Shown: positions 1 to 11,615 of the stretch, piece after piece
Layout of the letters: the number at the start of each line of letters is the position of its first letter
How positions within the stretch are numbered: position 1 is the first letter of the stretch
Assembly: GCA_036435485.1 (NCBI GenBank)
Contig: CM071596.1
Location: 64,901,001 to 64,965,000, forward strand
From: Saposhnikovia divaricata
Taxonomy: Eukaryota; Streptophyta; Magnoliopsida; Apiales; Apiaceae
DNA: 64,000 nucleotides
Direction: 5' to 3'
Notes under the pieces: model-generated
The model's database searches: none
What the model was told of the DNA's origin: nothing
Seen by the model: the letters and a program-made list of their open reading frames with translations, nothing else
Translations under genes and position numbers: made by a program

Positions 1-720
1 GATGCAAAGCTAAGTAAGGAAATATAAGCAGGAACTTAAATACAAGGAATCAAAAGATCGGGGCAAGAAGACTTACAAAGAGATCCGGAGATCGGGGAAC
101 AGAGAACGCCTAAATCGGAAAAAGGAACCTTTAGCCCGGAGCACTAGTCTTCAGAGAAGCAGAATAGCGGCAGCGAATTGAGATCTCGTAAAAGACGGAA
201 CTAGGGGAGATTGCCACTATTTATAGGCGGATCCTGAATTCCAAAGGCCATGAACACGTGGCGGCCCAAAAAATCAGCCCACTATCTCCAAAATCCGGAG
301 ATAGTGGGCGACAACTGTTATTTTCAAAAAAAAAAAGGAAGAAAAAGAGAGAAAAGAAAAATCAAAACCCGAAAGTGCATACGTTCAATATTGTTCGTGT
401 ACGTTCATTGTCGCACGTATACGAAAGCCAAAGCCCCGGGATACACACCTCAATCCCAACCCCGGGCCTGGGGGCAGTCAAAGCAACAAAGCCTTCAAAC
501 TCCAGCAACCACTAGCCCCGGGCGTACGTACTTCAGTGCACATCCCGGAACTTGGGGCAACCAAGGCAAAAAGACCCCCCCAAAAAAAAAACACACAACT
601 ACAAAAATAACCAGCCCCGAGGATATATATCTAGCACTCCAGAGAATCCAGAAATTTCACTCTCCAAGGCAGAAACACTCCTTACTACTCCCTCATCCGG
701 AAAATCCGCATTAGGGAGTG
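1..720. other. noncoding LTR-like sequence with minus-strand TATA
   Basis: I find no credible gene here; the open frames are low-complexity and lack recognisable domains. On the minus strand a TATA-like CCTATAAATAG (about 218-228) is followed by a pyrimidine-rich leader-like stretch, as in plant gypsy LTRs. The rest is rich in CCCGG and in A-runs. It may be part of an LTR in the opposite orientation to the one at 721-1369, but no boundary or duplication was found. Confidence 0.35.
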
Positions 721-1369
721 GGGGGCAAATGATAGGCTATAAACAGCCAAGGCCCAAAAAGGAGCCCAAAACAATAAGCAAATCATCTCATGAGAATAAG
801 AATGGCCCAGCCCAGAGCACTGGACCCCGGGCCCGGGGCCACCACCACGTGGCGTGGTCCCCACCCCAGACTAGGGGACCCCAGACAGGTGACACTCAAC
901 ACACGTGGCGCCTCAACTAACATTCCTACATATGGCGCTGACCAACACTAAAAGACAAGGGAAGGCACGTGCCAAATCATGTCTACAACAACAGGGCCAC
1001 ACTCCAGTCAACGGTCACCCCAGACTAGGCCACGTGTCCTACATCCCGGAAATTCAGCGGCTTGTCCCCCAGATCCAACGGTCAGCGGTGAAGGTAACCT
1101 ACCCCCAAATCCTAGGGCTAGGGCTATAAATACCCCTAGTAAATAGGGTTTAGGGGTTAGCCACTATTTCACACACACACACATTTATTACTCTTGTGAT
1201 ACTCTCCTTGATTACAGTCTTCCAAAGCCAACTCTTATTCTCACGCCGGAGGCACCTCGGGGCCAAACCCCCCCTCCGGTGTTGTTTTGTAGGCACCCCA
1301 CCACAGCTACACCCCTTCCGAGGCAGGAGTTGGCGAGGAAGTACTCGATCGAGATTCGGAGTTATCACC
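721..1369 (+). mobile_element. LTR-like sequence, probable Ty3/gypsy (Tat/Athila-like) fragment
   Basis: The segment opens with TGGGGGGCAAATGATAGGC, an LTR-start style seen in plant gypsy elements. It carries a clear TATA box GGCTATAAATACC near 1121-1133, then a CA-rich leader and a GC-rich block (CGCCGGAGGCACC, about 1244-1256) typical of the LTR 3' part of this group. It stops near 1369, where a SINE/RTE-like tail begins. No matching second LTR is in the window, so this is a fragment or solo LTR. The lineage is inferred from sequence style, not from a protein. Confidence 0.4.
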
Positions 1370-1497
1370 GGGGGTCTGCACGAAAACGGCCTTCCTAATT
1401 TCCGGGTAGGGGCAGGGTCTGCGTACAATCTACCCTCCACAGACCCGTTCTCAATAGGACCGGGTATGTTTGATTTGGTTATACAAAGTATCCAGTA
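1370..1497 (+). mobile_element. SINE / RTE-type LINE 3' tail
   Basis: This segment contains GGGTCTGCACGAAAACGGCC, then GGTCTGCGTACAATCTACCC, CCACAGACCC and a GGGTATGTTTGATTTGGTT end. The same order occurs at the end of the RTE LINE at 11400-11530, and it matches the 3' end known for plant Au-type SINEs and their RTE partners. There is no coding part, so it could be a SINE or a strongly 5'-truncated LINE. Confidence 0.6.
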
Positions 1498-2393
1498 AAT
1501 ATAGTATTTAATTATTTATCTTTCCTGTCTCGCTATCTATCCGAACAAATATATTTTACTTTTTATAATGTATTAATGCAATTTTAAAATTGATATCACT
1601 ACTATCTAATATGTAAGGAATTATTACTTAAATTCTAAATAAACAAATATGAAAATAAGAGTACTGTGCATCATATTCGTGTGTGTGAAAACTATCCTAA
1701 TCTAGAAGAATCTTATTGCTGCAATTTGCATGTCTAGTTTTTTTCTTCTTCTGATCAGTGATTGTTTTGCACTTCTTCAACCTTTAAGCACTTGGAATAG
1801 CCACGACTCGTTAATGGAGATCTTTGAGCTTATCGGTAGATCCTTTCAGTGTTCTTTGGAGTCCTGTACCCCTCATTTTGCTATACAGGTCTCAATACTA
1901 AGCTAATGTGCCCATCACCAAACAAAAGAAAAAAAAAACTAAAGGTCAAAGTACAACAACTGTGTAGTTATTTGATTATGGCTGGACACATTTTTGCACT
2001 GAATAGGAACTGGCTAGTGAGAATTTTTTGAAGCCTCAGTTTTTTATCAGTAAACATTAAAAAGTCAATCACATATTGACACCAAAGAAATTGGGAATAA
2101 CTTATGCCATTCACATTAATGACTGTATTGTCTGAAATACATGGTAATGCACATTTACATCCATCTTGCCACAAAATTGGATAATCGTGTCTGTTTAACT
2201 ACTGTCGATCATTAGTTTCTTTGCAAAACTTAAACTAGTGCCTTGTCTAAAATTTGGTGGCGTAATGCTCGCCCAACATACCGACTATACCTTGTTTGTG
2301 ACCATTTCTGCGCATGATAAAGGCCTATTATGAGATGGCTTCATTGTTTCCCTCCTCCAATAATGTCCTTTTATTCAATTTGGGATTCTTAGG
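1498..2393. other. intergenic / 3' flank of the S1 gene
   Basis: AT-rich sequence downstream (minus strand) of the stop codon at 2394-2396. It should contain the 3' UTR and polyadenylation region of the S1-domain gene. I see no other gene or repeat. Confidence 0.5.
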
Positions 2394-5300
2394 TCATTCT
2401 GGTTCGTTATCCATTTCAAATTTGAACCATTTCCAATTTGAGTATAAGTCTTCTTCATCTTCATATGATAAGGTGTCAGCTGGAAACTGTTCTGGCTTCC
2501 TTGCTAGTGAAGCAGAGGGCATCTTCTGCCTGTACTTCTTTGCCATTTCTTCAGCCTCCGAATATACTCTCTGTGAGAATAAAACAAGCCGCATATTTGT
2601 ATAACTAGTGTATATTATTAACAAAGGGGATTCAGTGATGTTATTACGCAATAAAATTATAATGTCAGACGAAGAAGGGTCATAAATTCATAGTGCAAAA
2701 TAGGAAAAGACATGGAGTTATAACATGATGCCTAAGAGAGTAAGAAGTGCACTACAGACCGGAATAAGTACCTCTTTGTCTGACATAAATAAGCCAGGCT
2801 CACTTTCAAGTTGAGCAATACTGCACGAGACAGAAACACATGAGTTTTCAGCAGTTCCTTTAAGTGACAGTAAGCAATCTATTTATTTATTTTACACTAT
2901 TAAGACAATTAGATTCTCAATACACTATATCAGCTTCAATTTCAAATTTAAGAGGACAAACAAAGTTTCAGTAGACCAACAGGCGTCGTCTATGTGCTCC
3001 AGATGAAGGAGAAAAGATTCCACCACAAACGATAGAGAAGTCATTACGGACATAATGGACTACATGTCCATAAAGACTGAGGGAGGATATGGCTTCTTCA
3101 TGCAGGTAAAATTTATGCTTACACTGTGAAGTTTACTAGGAGGATTGACTGACAGCAATGTTCATAGAGTAAGTGGAGAAGTGCAGTCGGAAAGGAAAAA
3201 AAATAAAAAAAATTAGTCTATTTATCAAGGATTTATGCTTTTCAGCTTGATTCTCTATGACATACATCAATACATTTGGACTGAAACCAGTTCATGAAGA
3301 TAGTAATTACTAAATCACACACTACTTATTATTGTTCAATTCTTCCAACCTCCATATGTTAACTCCGCAATCCAACACATGTCACAGAAGTAGAAGCTCT
3401 AAGAAAAACTTACTTCTCACCTCTCAGCTCTCAGATTGGTAATTATACCATACACTTCACCATATAAACAAAAGAATCAAAATAATTTTTAGCATCTATT
3501 CAATCCTGAATCACCTTGGGACTTGCGCCGATAGATTATATTCATATCATAAAAGGAATTCTTTGAAAGAAGACATCTCAAATTAGTATGTTTCTTGCAA
3601 AAAAACACAAAATAAAAAAACAATCCATAAAGATAAGATACAAAGTTATCCAATGCAACAAGCTTCTCCCCGTTTCACCAGTATTAACTATATATCTTGA
3701 CTACTGGTACTGTGGTACACTAACAGAAGGCACTGCTCGCTTTTACATCCAAATTTAGTCTCTAATGTTGTTCGTACCTTGAAGCAGATAATAGTACACT
3801 AGGCCAGCTTTTCTATGTCAGACTTCAGTACTACACCATAAATTGACAAATCAAGCATGCTAATAATTAAAGATGACCGAATGGGAGATTATTTTGAGGT
3901 TACCTTAGAGAAATTTTGTCAGGGAACGTCGACTTTACAACCAAAACTTTGACCTTCTCATCAACTGCTAAGAAGTCGCTCACTGAAGCAACTCGTGCTC
4001 GACTGATGCTTGATATATGCAATAACCCGCTGAACAAAGCATATATGAGAAAAGTATTTATTGACAGTTTGCGTAACAAATGCAGAAGGAAAAACTCAAT
4101 TCCTGCCTTTAAAATTTTTGCATAATCTTATAACTCCAATCATCTTAAGGGTGTTTTTGTCTGTGAGGTTATAATACTTGTAGGATCAGACAGACCGACC
4201 CTAAAATATGTATTGTAGAATTTTATTTTTTTTGCATATTGATGGTTCTACAAATACAAAGATAAACTGGTTAATGAAATATTTTCCAAGCCGCTACCAC
4301 TTTTTATGATTACGGAATTGATTGTATACATGTGGCATATATTTTGCTACACAGGTAGCAAATGAACTGTATGCATACAGGATCCTAATTGATGCTAACA
4401 AGCATGTAGCAAGTGAGAAGTGGTTAACCCCTAACCCCACCCCTCCCAAAAAATGTGCTTACTATTGTTTTAATCAGTTACAATGAGCTTCCCTGATGAT
4501 GTTGTTACAGAAGAATGTGTGGTCTCTTAAGTGTCCCTAATTCGTTAATTAGATCTACATTACTGGCATGGAATACAAGATTGAATTTACTTAATCCTTC
4601 AAAATTAGATTTTATAAACATGATTGCTTAAACATCCTATTCAGAAGTACGTGCAATTTTTATTGATTAATGAGATATCTAATATCTATGATATATTTTG
4701 GGTAACTTATGGAGTACAATTTTAGACACTCCACTGCGAACTCACTATTAAATACTTAAAATTATTGGACAGTCTGTTTCTTTGTTTTTAATTCATTCTT
4801 TTCACTTTTTACTTTGTAATAATAGCTATAAAAAAAGAAATTGATAACATGTAAAGACGCCCACAATAGTCAGCGGAGTATGCTTAGTAGATAAAACCAA
4901 TCATGTTCTACACTGGTCTAAGTTCAGGTCTGTAAAGAAGACATATCAATTGTTGTGGGTCAACAGTGTGCAAGTGCCTGTAACTTTTAAGACAAGGACT
5001 AAGTTATAAACTCACAAAAATATTAAAGTGTACAACAAATTGCATTTTAATAGAAGTGCTAATCTAGAATAAGTTTGTAACCTGAAACTGAATATTGAAA
5101 TCACCCCACCTTCTATTTGTCTCACCTATCCTTATTTGAGCACCATATGGGAAAATCTTATTTACTGTTCCTTCTAGAAGTGTTCCCTCTTGAAGATGCA
5201 ACATTGTCTGCAAATTGCAAAACGTTCATGGACAAGAAATGGCAGGATGTATGCTGAAGAAAAGCCAAGAAAACATAGAGATGAACAATTTAAACAGAAA

Positions 5301-8300
5301 TTAAATAACAAAAACACAAGTAGCATGTAATGCCAAGTGCAAAATGCAAACCAACCCATGCTTCCTTCTCGCTAATAATAAGGTCATTGGTAGCTTCATT
5401 TATCCTGGTAACCAAAACATGTATCTTCTGTCCCACCTACACCCGAAAAAACTATGATGTAAATACAAGTAAACATTTGTAAGCAAATTGATGTAAAGAC
5501 AAGACCTAAAAAAAGACCTTTCATCCCTTTTCCTTGTCGACCCTATCTCAGTTAAAAATTCGACCAGTCAGCCCAGTCATAAACACATGCTCATCTGGGT
5601 GCTTTGGTGCTCAAAAATATACAAATTAGTTAGAGTTCTGTCGCTTGCTGTCCTCATAATTATCCCTTAACTAGAGTAGGTCCATTATATATTGAAGTTA
5701 GACCATAAGCTATATATTTATAGAATATGACTTGAAACAGAAATAAAGAACCATAATCAAGTCCATGAGGATTCAAAGATAGCATAGTGGCAAGGCCCAT
5801 TCCCTCCTTCCCCAATGGCCAAAGGTCATGGGTATGTATCCTATCAGTTACATGCACGTATATAACATATACCAACCGGCAACCAGAATATGCAATACTA
5901 GATTAAGAAACAAAAATCTAAAAGGAAGTCTCACTTACATTATCTTTTAGCTGAGTGTATTTGTTTGTCCTATTTATCAACTCTGTTTTCGGGAGAAAGG
6001 CACGTAAACCCTGCAAAACCAACTTAAGTATTGTGGGAACAATGCATATGTGTCCACATGTGGGATTTGGTGCGAAAACGTAAGAGATGTGTAGTATATT
6101 ATAGATCAAACCTCAATTCTTGTAAGCAGACCACCGGTATTCCACTCTGTAATTCTAACCTCTACAGGCTCATTTAGCTGCTTAATCTGCATATTTATAT
6201 ATACGTGTTTATTACAAATTAGTTTACACAAGACATAACATGATACACAAAAGTTTTCGATCGCGTCTTAATAGCATGAACCATAGGAAGTCGTAATATA
6301 TTTTTTTTAAAACACTATGCAAGCTCAATGAGCTTCTTAAAATAATCCATAAAGTTTTTTGTGCTCGAGGGGAATGATAAACCAACAATAAAATAATCTA
6401 AGCTTACTTCACATGTCAAGAATCCACAGCACCCAAAATAAGCCAAGGAAAAGGGTTATTAAATTAGGCAATTCCACGTCCCAATTACAGTAGATACTTA
6501 GCACAAAGGACCAAACACTTAATACAAATTTCAACTTAAGGCAAATATCATAGAGCCCCACTTTAAGGGTCTCAGCCCCAAGATCTGTCTTCTAGCCGCA
6601 CACACATACTGCCCAACACCTCGAAACCATTGGTTCCTATATCCTTAATGTCTAGTTTCATCAATTTCCCTGATATTTAAGAGAACTTGTACCCAGTATG
6701 TCGTGCATATAACTCAGCCAATTATAAAAGGTAATGGGGTCTAACTGAAGGGAAAGAGCCCACAAATGCAGTTAGGAAGATTAAAAAATTCTGTAAATGA
6801 ATTTTTGCAAATCTCCCAACCTCCATGAGCATGGTTAATCTATTAGGAGATTACAATACATCAGTATTATTAGTAGTATGGGTACTTCAGTTGAGGCTGG
6901 CAAAGTCTGTTGTTTCTGTATGATGGGTTATGTAAGAAACACAACAATCAACAAAAATTCACATGTTCAGTATGCTCCCATTAAAACAGATGGTTCAATC
7001 GGAACTTGATAAAATTAGTTTTCTTTTGTTAGTGCAAAATGTATGATCGTATATTTCATTCAAATTAAATGATTGTGTCAACTCATATAACATGATTGTT
7101 CACTATATTACTCTTCATACTGGCTAATCAGTTATTTAATACACATATAATACACATATGGGGTTTTATATCAAAGCGGCCACTCGTTGCACCAAAATGT
7201 CTCACTTAGGCCACCATTCCCAACGGGGTCTCATTTAAACCACTAAACTAAGAAAACATATCATTTGCCCCCCTGTATATCACTTAGGCCACCATAAATT
7301 GTATCATTTTTGTGAATGCAGGGGGGCAAATGATATATTTTCTTAATTTAGTGGTTTAAATGAGACCCCGTTGAGAATGGTGGCCTAAGTGAGACATTTT
7401 GGTGCAACGAGTGGCCACTTTGATATAAAACCCAATTATTATGTAATATTTCAAATATATAAGAGATAACAGAATTGTATGAATGCAATACCAATTTGAC
7501 TCAAGCAAAAATATCAGCATTATATTCTGGTTAGACACTTGGACGCCAGGAAAAATGCCATGCAGTGCATGCAACATTATTTGCGGCCACACCACCACAT
7601 ACATGTCAATAACAGCTTAAGTGACGATTTGAAGTCCAAATATCGAAAGAACAACTGATTTGCTAATGTTGATAGTTTCAACACTTTTTCACATATTAGG
7701 CTTACACGGCAAACTGCAACAAACAATTAAGCAGAATCTGCCTTTCTAAACTATTACATCATGAAGAATACTTTATAGCCTGTCAAATTTTAGCACGGAA
7801 ATTAGACCTCAGTTATCCTTTTCTGAACCCAAAACATAATTCACAATCCATTGCACCAAAATTTAAATAAGAACAAAGCTCCTACATTATGTTTTTTAGC
7901 TGAGAAAGGCAACAAATTATTCCACTTGACCAACAAGAATGTATCACTGAACTCATGTACTTAAAGAAAGAAAAGAACCTGCCTCACGCGATGCCAGGCG
8001 AGACGAGTATACAGCCGTCTGGTAGAGAGCAACGGCCTACCACTAAGTGTTCTTCCCAGAACCTCGGCAAACAAAATAGTTCCAGGCTCCACAACAGGCC
8101 TTCCCGGAGCCGACTCACCACTCATTGCCTCATCATTTTTCACAACCCCCATCTTCCCTCGAACCATAAACTCCTCAGCATCCTTATTAATATCACACAA
8201 CAAGTACTCCATATCCTTGTAATATAAAGGAAGCACTTCTTTTTTAAGCATTGTACCCAATAAATCAGCCCCAATATTAACATCAAGCTTATTCTCATTA

Positions 8301-8848
8301 CCCGAAACCACAACTCCCACGACAAAATCACCCGCCTTTGGCTCATAATACTCAACCGAAACCTTCTCCACTTCCTCCTCTTCAAAATCACTCTCTTCTG
8401 AATCATAAACTTCCTCACCCAAATCCCTAGGCTTAAAGAACTTCAAGAAAGGCTCTAACACCTCCTCTTCATCCAATTTACGCAACTCGGGTTTCTCAAC
8501 TTCATCAACAGACCCATTACTAGCATTCTTTACAAAAGGCTTATCTAACAATTCAAGCTCTTCAACCTCCTCAAAAATCTCATTTTTACACTCTTTGCCT
8601 AAATGGGTGGTTGATAATTCAGTAAAGATTTCATCTTTTGAGTTGAAAGAAACATGGGTACTTCTCAAAACAGGAAAATTCTCAGTAACAATCAAATTTC
8701 TACAATGCCCATTAACTAAACTAAAAGTTCTTGAAGTGTTAGTTTTAGCAATTGAGCATAAAGAAAAGCTTGAATTAACTTTGTTTTGGGTGAAATCAAA
8801 GATATTATGAGACAGTAAAGACTTACAGGGATTAAGGTAGAGTGACAT
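2394..8848 (-). CDS. chloroplast S1-domain RNA-binding protein (PDE338/RLSB-like), 8 exons
   Basis: I assembled this gene from splice signals. Exons (minus): 8848-7979, 6186-6112, 6010-5939, 5436-5356, 5207-5110, 4029-3904, 2820-2772, 2570-2394. All introns are GT/AG, the frame stays open across every junction, and the sum is 1548 bp (515 residues plus TGA). The N-terminus is rich in Ser/Asn/Thr and poor in acids to about residue 60, which fits a plastid transit peptide. A Glu/Asp-rich stretch follows (about 90-165). Three S1-like OB-fold regions can be seen: about 170-265 (starting AGDFVVGVVVSG), 291-366 (VEVRITEWNTGGLLTRIEG) and 373-448 (EGTLLEGTVNKIFPYGAQI). The C-terminus is charged. From memory it resembles Arabidopsis PIGMENT DEFECTIVE 338 and the maize rbcL mRNA-binding protein RLSB, which act in plastid RNA metabolism. 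The function is inferred from that resemblance. No defect was seen, so the gene looks intact. Intron 1 holds a MITE. Confidence 0.88.
7161..7433. mobile_element. foldback MITE in intron 1 of the S1 gene
   Basis: Two long inverted arms, about 7161-7273 and 7320-7433, begin GGGTTTTATATCAAAG and end with the complement CTTTGATATAAAACCC. The arms are about 113 bp with few mismatches, around a short centre, so the whole 273 bp can fold into one hairpin. It has no coding capacity. I could not find a convincing target duplication, so the superfamily (perhaps Mutator-like) is open. Confidence 0.75.
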
Positions 8849-9734
8849 TGTCTCCTTTTACCTTGCTTTGCATATCATTTGTATGCCTTTATCCAGTTGT
8901 CTTGTACTCTTGTTATTAGTCTTGTAGAAGCTAAATGGGACAGATGTGTTTATGGGCCTCTTTTACTTGTTCAATTTGGGCCACGGATATATTGAAACTA
9001 AAGGTATGAGATTTCAAATTATTGGGCTTGGGCCTTGTAGTTAAGTAATATGAACAATATACTCTCTCGTATACAGGCCGTTAGGCCCTGTAAAGCATTT
9101 TTCTTCATTGTAGGAGGAAAATGTGTTTTAGGTGCCTGACTATTCAATTTAAATTTTACAAACTTTTACATAAATTATTAACAATTTATGAATCTTAATA
9201 AATTATATCTAATTTAAATTAGATTTTAGATTTACATTAAATTCTGAAAATTTAAAAATATATCTGAAAATCTTACAAAATCTAAGAATTTATAAAAAAA
9301 AATAAAATTATTAAATTTTAAATATCACCGAATCTTAATAAATAGCTTTCAAAATTGTATCCTGGTGGTTATAGACTTATTGTACGAAATCAGTGCATTT
9401 GAATCAAACTCAAAGAAAAAGTAATCAGTGCAATCTAAGTCAATTTAAAATCAATTTTGAAATAATGACATATCTATCACATATTTTTTTTACTTTTTAT
9501 CAAATTACCGTTTAGATGTTAAATTAAACATTATAATTGCCAGCATAATGACAATTGAATGATGAAAAAGTTATGGTTCCTCCGTTTGTAAATTAATTCA
9601 TTTTGCTTCGTCCAATTATTTCATGTATATTTATTTTGCAGAAATATTACAAACAACGATTCTAATAGGATAGATAGAGGTGCCAATCTGTTACGCATAT
9701 GACAGAGGCATAATAAAAAAAAACATAACACATA
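8849..9734. other. 5' flank of the S1 gene and AT-rich spacer
   Basis: Upstream of the S1 start codon on the minus strand, so the promoter and 5' UTR should lie in the first few hundred bases. No clear TATA box could be chosen by eye. From about 9120 the sequence becomes very AT-rich with no gene signal. Confidence 0.4.
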
Positions 9735-9956
9735 ATCCCTCCGTCCCGCTGGATTCTTTACATGGGGGTTGGGCACGAAGACCAAGGATAGTGGGTGTAA
9801 TATTGTTAAAATAAATGAAGTAGTGGGTGTAATAGTGACTTTATTGTTAAAATAAATGAAGTAGTGGGTGTAATAGTGTAAAGTGTTTAAAAAGTGAAGT
9901 GGAGTAGTGGATGGTGGGTGTAATAGTGTAAAGTGTTGAAAAAGTGAAGTGAAGTA

Positions 9957-11168
9957 GTGAATCAATTTGGATTTATGCCTGGGAGATCGACGACCGAGGC
10001 TATTTATCTCGTTAGACGCCTTATGGAGAAGTTCAGGGATCGTCGCAAAGACCTCCATATGGTGTTCATTGATCTTGAGAAGGCTTATGATAGCATACCC
10101 CGTGAAGCTATCTGGAAGAGCCTTGAGGAGAGGGGAGTGCCGTCGGCGTACGTTAGGGTGATTCAAGACATGTACTCCCAAGCTAGTTCTTGCGTTCGGA
10201 CCCCAGTGGGGGACTCCCATTTCTTCCCTGTTGAGATGGGGCTACATCAGGGGTCGGCCCTAAGTCCTTTTCTTTTCGCCCTTATCCTTGATGTCATGTC
10301 GCGAGGGATTCAAGATGATGTCCCTTGGTGCATGCTCTTTGCGGATGATATCGTGCTAGTGGCGAAATCGAGGGGGGAGGTGAACGAGAAATTGGAGCTT
10401 TGGAGATCTACTTTGGAGTCCCAAGGGCTTCGTTTGAGCCGTTCTAAAACCGAGTATCTCTGGTGTAACTTCAGTGGGGAGGCCAACGAAGAAGGGGTGG
10501 AGGTTAGGATTGAAGACCAGATCGTCCCGCAGACGGCCAACTTCAAGTATTTAGGTTCGATCATCCAGAAGGAAGGTGAGATTGAAGCCGATGTTACGCA
10601 TCGTATCAAGGCGGGGTGGCTAAGGTGGAGGGCAGCGACAGGGGTGATGTGCGATAAGAATGTCCCTTTAAAGTTGAAAGGGAAATTCTATAGAGCGGCT
10701 ATCCGTCCTGCGATGTTATATGGTTCGGAGTGTTGGGCGGAGAAGAAGGCCCTCGTAAGCAAGTTGGAAGCGGCTGAAATGCGGATGTTGCGGTGGTCCT
10801 GTGGGCGCACGATGTTGGACAGAATTCCAAACTCGGTGTTTATGAGCGAGCTTGAAGTGGCGCCTTTCTCTGCGAAACTTAGGGAGGGAAGGTTGAGATG
10901 GTTCGGCCACGTTCGTAGGAGGGTGGCTGAAGCCCCAGTGAGGAGGGTCGAGAATCTTTCGGTTGTTGGGGCGAGGAGGAGAGGCAGGCCGAGGAGGTCG
11001 TGGGAAGAGCAGCTCCGGCTGGATTTGAAGGCCTTAGACTTAAATGAGACCATGTGTGCAGATAGGCCTGCTTGGAGGCGGCGTATCAGAGTGGTGGATT
11101 CCCTTTTAGAGTGCGGTTCGGTTGTCGAGAGCCTCAGAATTGGGTTGTCTCGGTTAGCAATTTTGTAG
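9957..11168 (+). pseudogene. RTE LINE reverse transcriptase, C-terminal part
   Basis: An open frame of about 403 codons covers the palm of the RT to the end of the RTE protein. The catalytic motifs are whole: motif [11 protein letters not shown] (Asp near residue 39), motif [13 protein letters not shown] (about 96-107) and motif [12 protein letters not shown] (Asp130, Asp131). The C-terminus is Arg-rich and includes [14 protein letters not shown] and a final RPAWRRRI, as in plant RTE elements. The endonuclease and the RT fingers are missing. The frame begins at a GTG made by the junction with the MITE, so there is no native start and the copy cannot act alone. The absence of internal stops suggests a fairly recent insertion. 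Confidence 0.85.
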
Positions 11169-11530
11169 TAGTTCGGCTTTAGCGTTCTCACTTTGCGTTT
11201 TTAGTGTCTTCTGTTTTCTGGTTTTACATCTGTGCAGGATTTTTCGTGTGGTTGGAGCGCTTCAAGTTTTGAGTATCTTAAATCCTCGCAGGTAGGTTTG
11301 ACCCATGTGGAGAACGCCATGGGCGCAGGTATGGCTTTGATCATTTCCGTCTCATTTGGTTTCCTTTGTATTTATCACACTCTTTGTATGTCGTGCACTT
11401 AGCCGAGGGTCTACACGGAAACAGCCTCCCCGCTCTAAAAGTGGGGGTATGGTCTGCGTACATCCTACCCTCCCCAGACCCTGCTCTGAGCGGGATATAC
11501 TGGGTATGTTTGGTTTGGTTTGGTATTGTT
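9960..11530 (+). mobile_element. RTE-clade LINE, 5' truncated
   Basis: The insertion starts abruptly in the middle of a reverse transcriptase domain and ends with a 3' UTR that closes with the plant RTE/Au-SINE tail: GGTCTGCGTACATCCTACCC, CCCCAGACCC, then GGGTATGTTTGGTTTGG. The 5' truncation is typical of target-primed reverse transcription. The exact target duplication was not resolved because the flanking MITE is repetitive. Confidence 0.85.
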
Positions 11531-11615
11531 GAAAGTTACTATTTTGGGTAATGTAAAGAATCTAGTGGGACGTCCCAAATTAGTAACCGTAAAGAATCCA
11601 TTGGGACGGAGGGAG

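Larger units (their letters stand above)
9735..11615. mobile_element. Stowaway MITE, split by an RTE LINE
   Basis: The left end is TA then ATCCCTCCGTCCC (from 9735). The right end is GGGACGGAGGGAG then TA (ending 11615). These are Stowaway (Tc1/mariner) terminal repeats with the TA target duplication. GGATTCTTTAC next to the left end and GTAAAGAATCC next to the right end extend the inverted match. The MITE proper is about 9735-9959 plus about 11531-11615, roughly 310 bp. Its left half has several copies of GTGGGTGTAATAGTG. The middle is the LINE. Confidence 0.85.

Noticed and set aside
250..920. Overlapping open frames of 120-150 codons
   Set aside because: Low-complexity composition (Lys/Pro/Gly-rich), different frames overlap, no domain; they lie in LTR-like DNA.
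5780..5850. tRNA-like head of a SINE in an intron of the S1 gene
   Set aside because: A box-like GATAGCATAGTGGCAAGG and a weak GGTATGTATCC are present, but the B box is too degenerate and no SINE tail follows.
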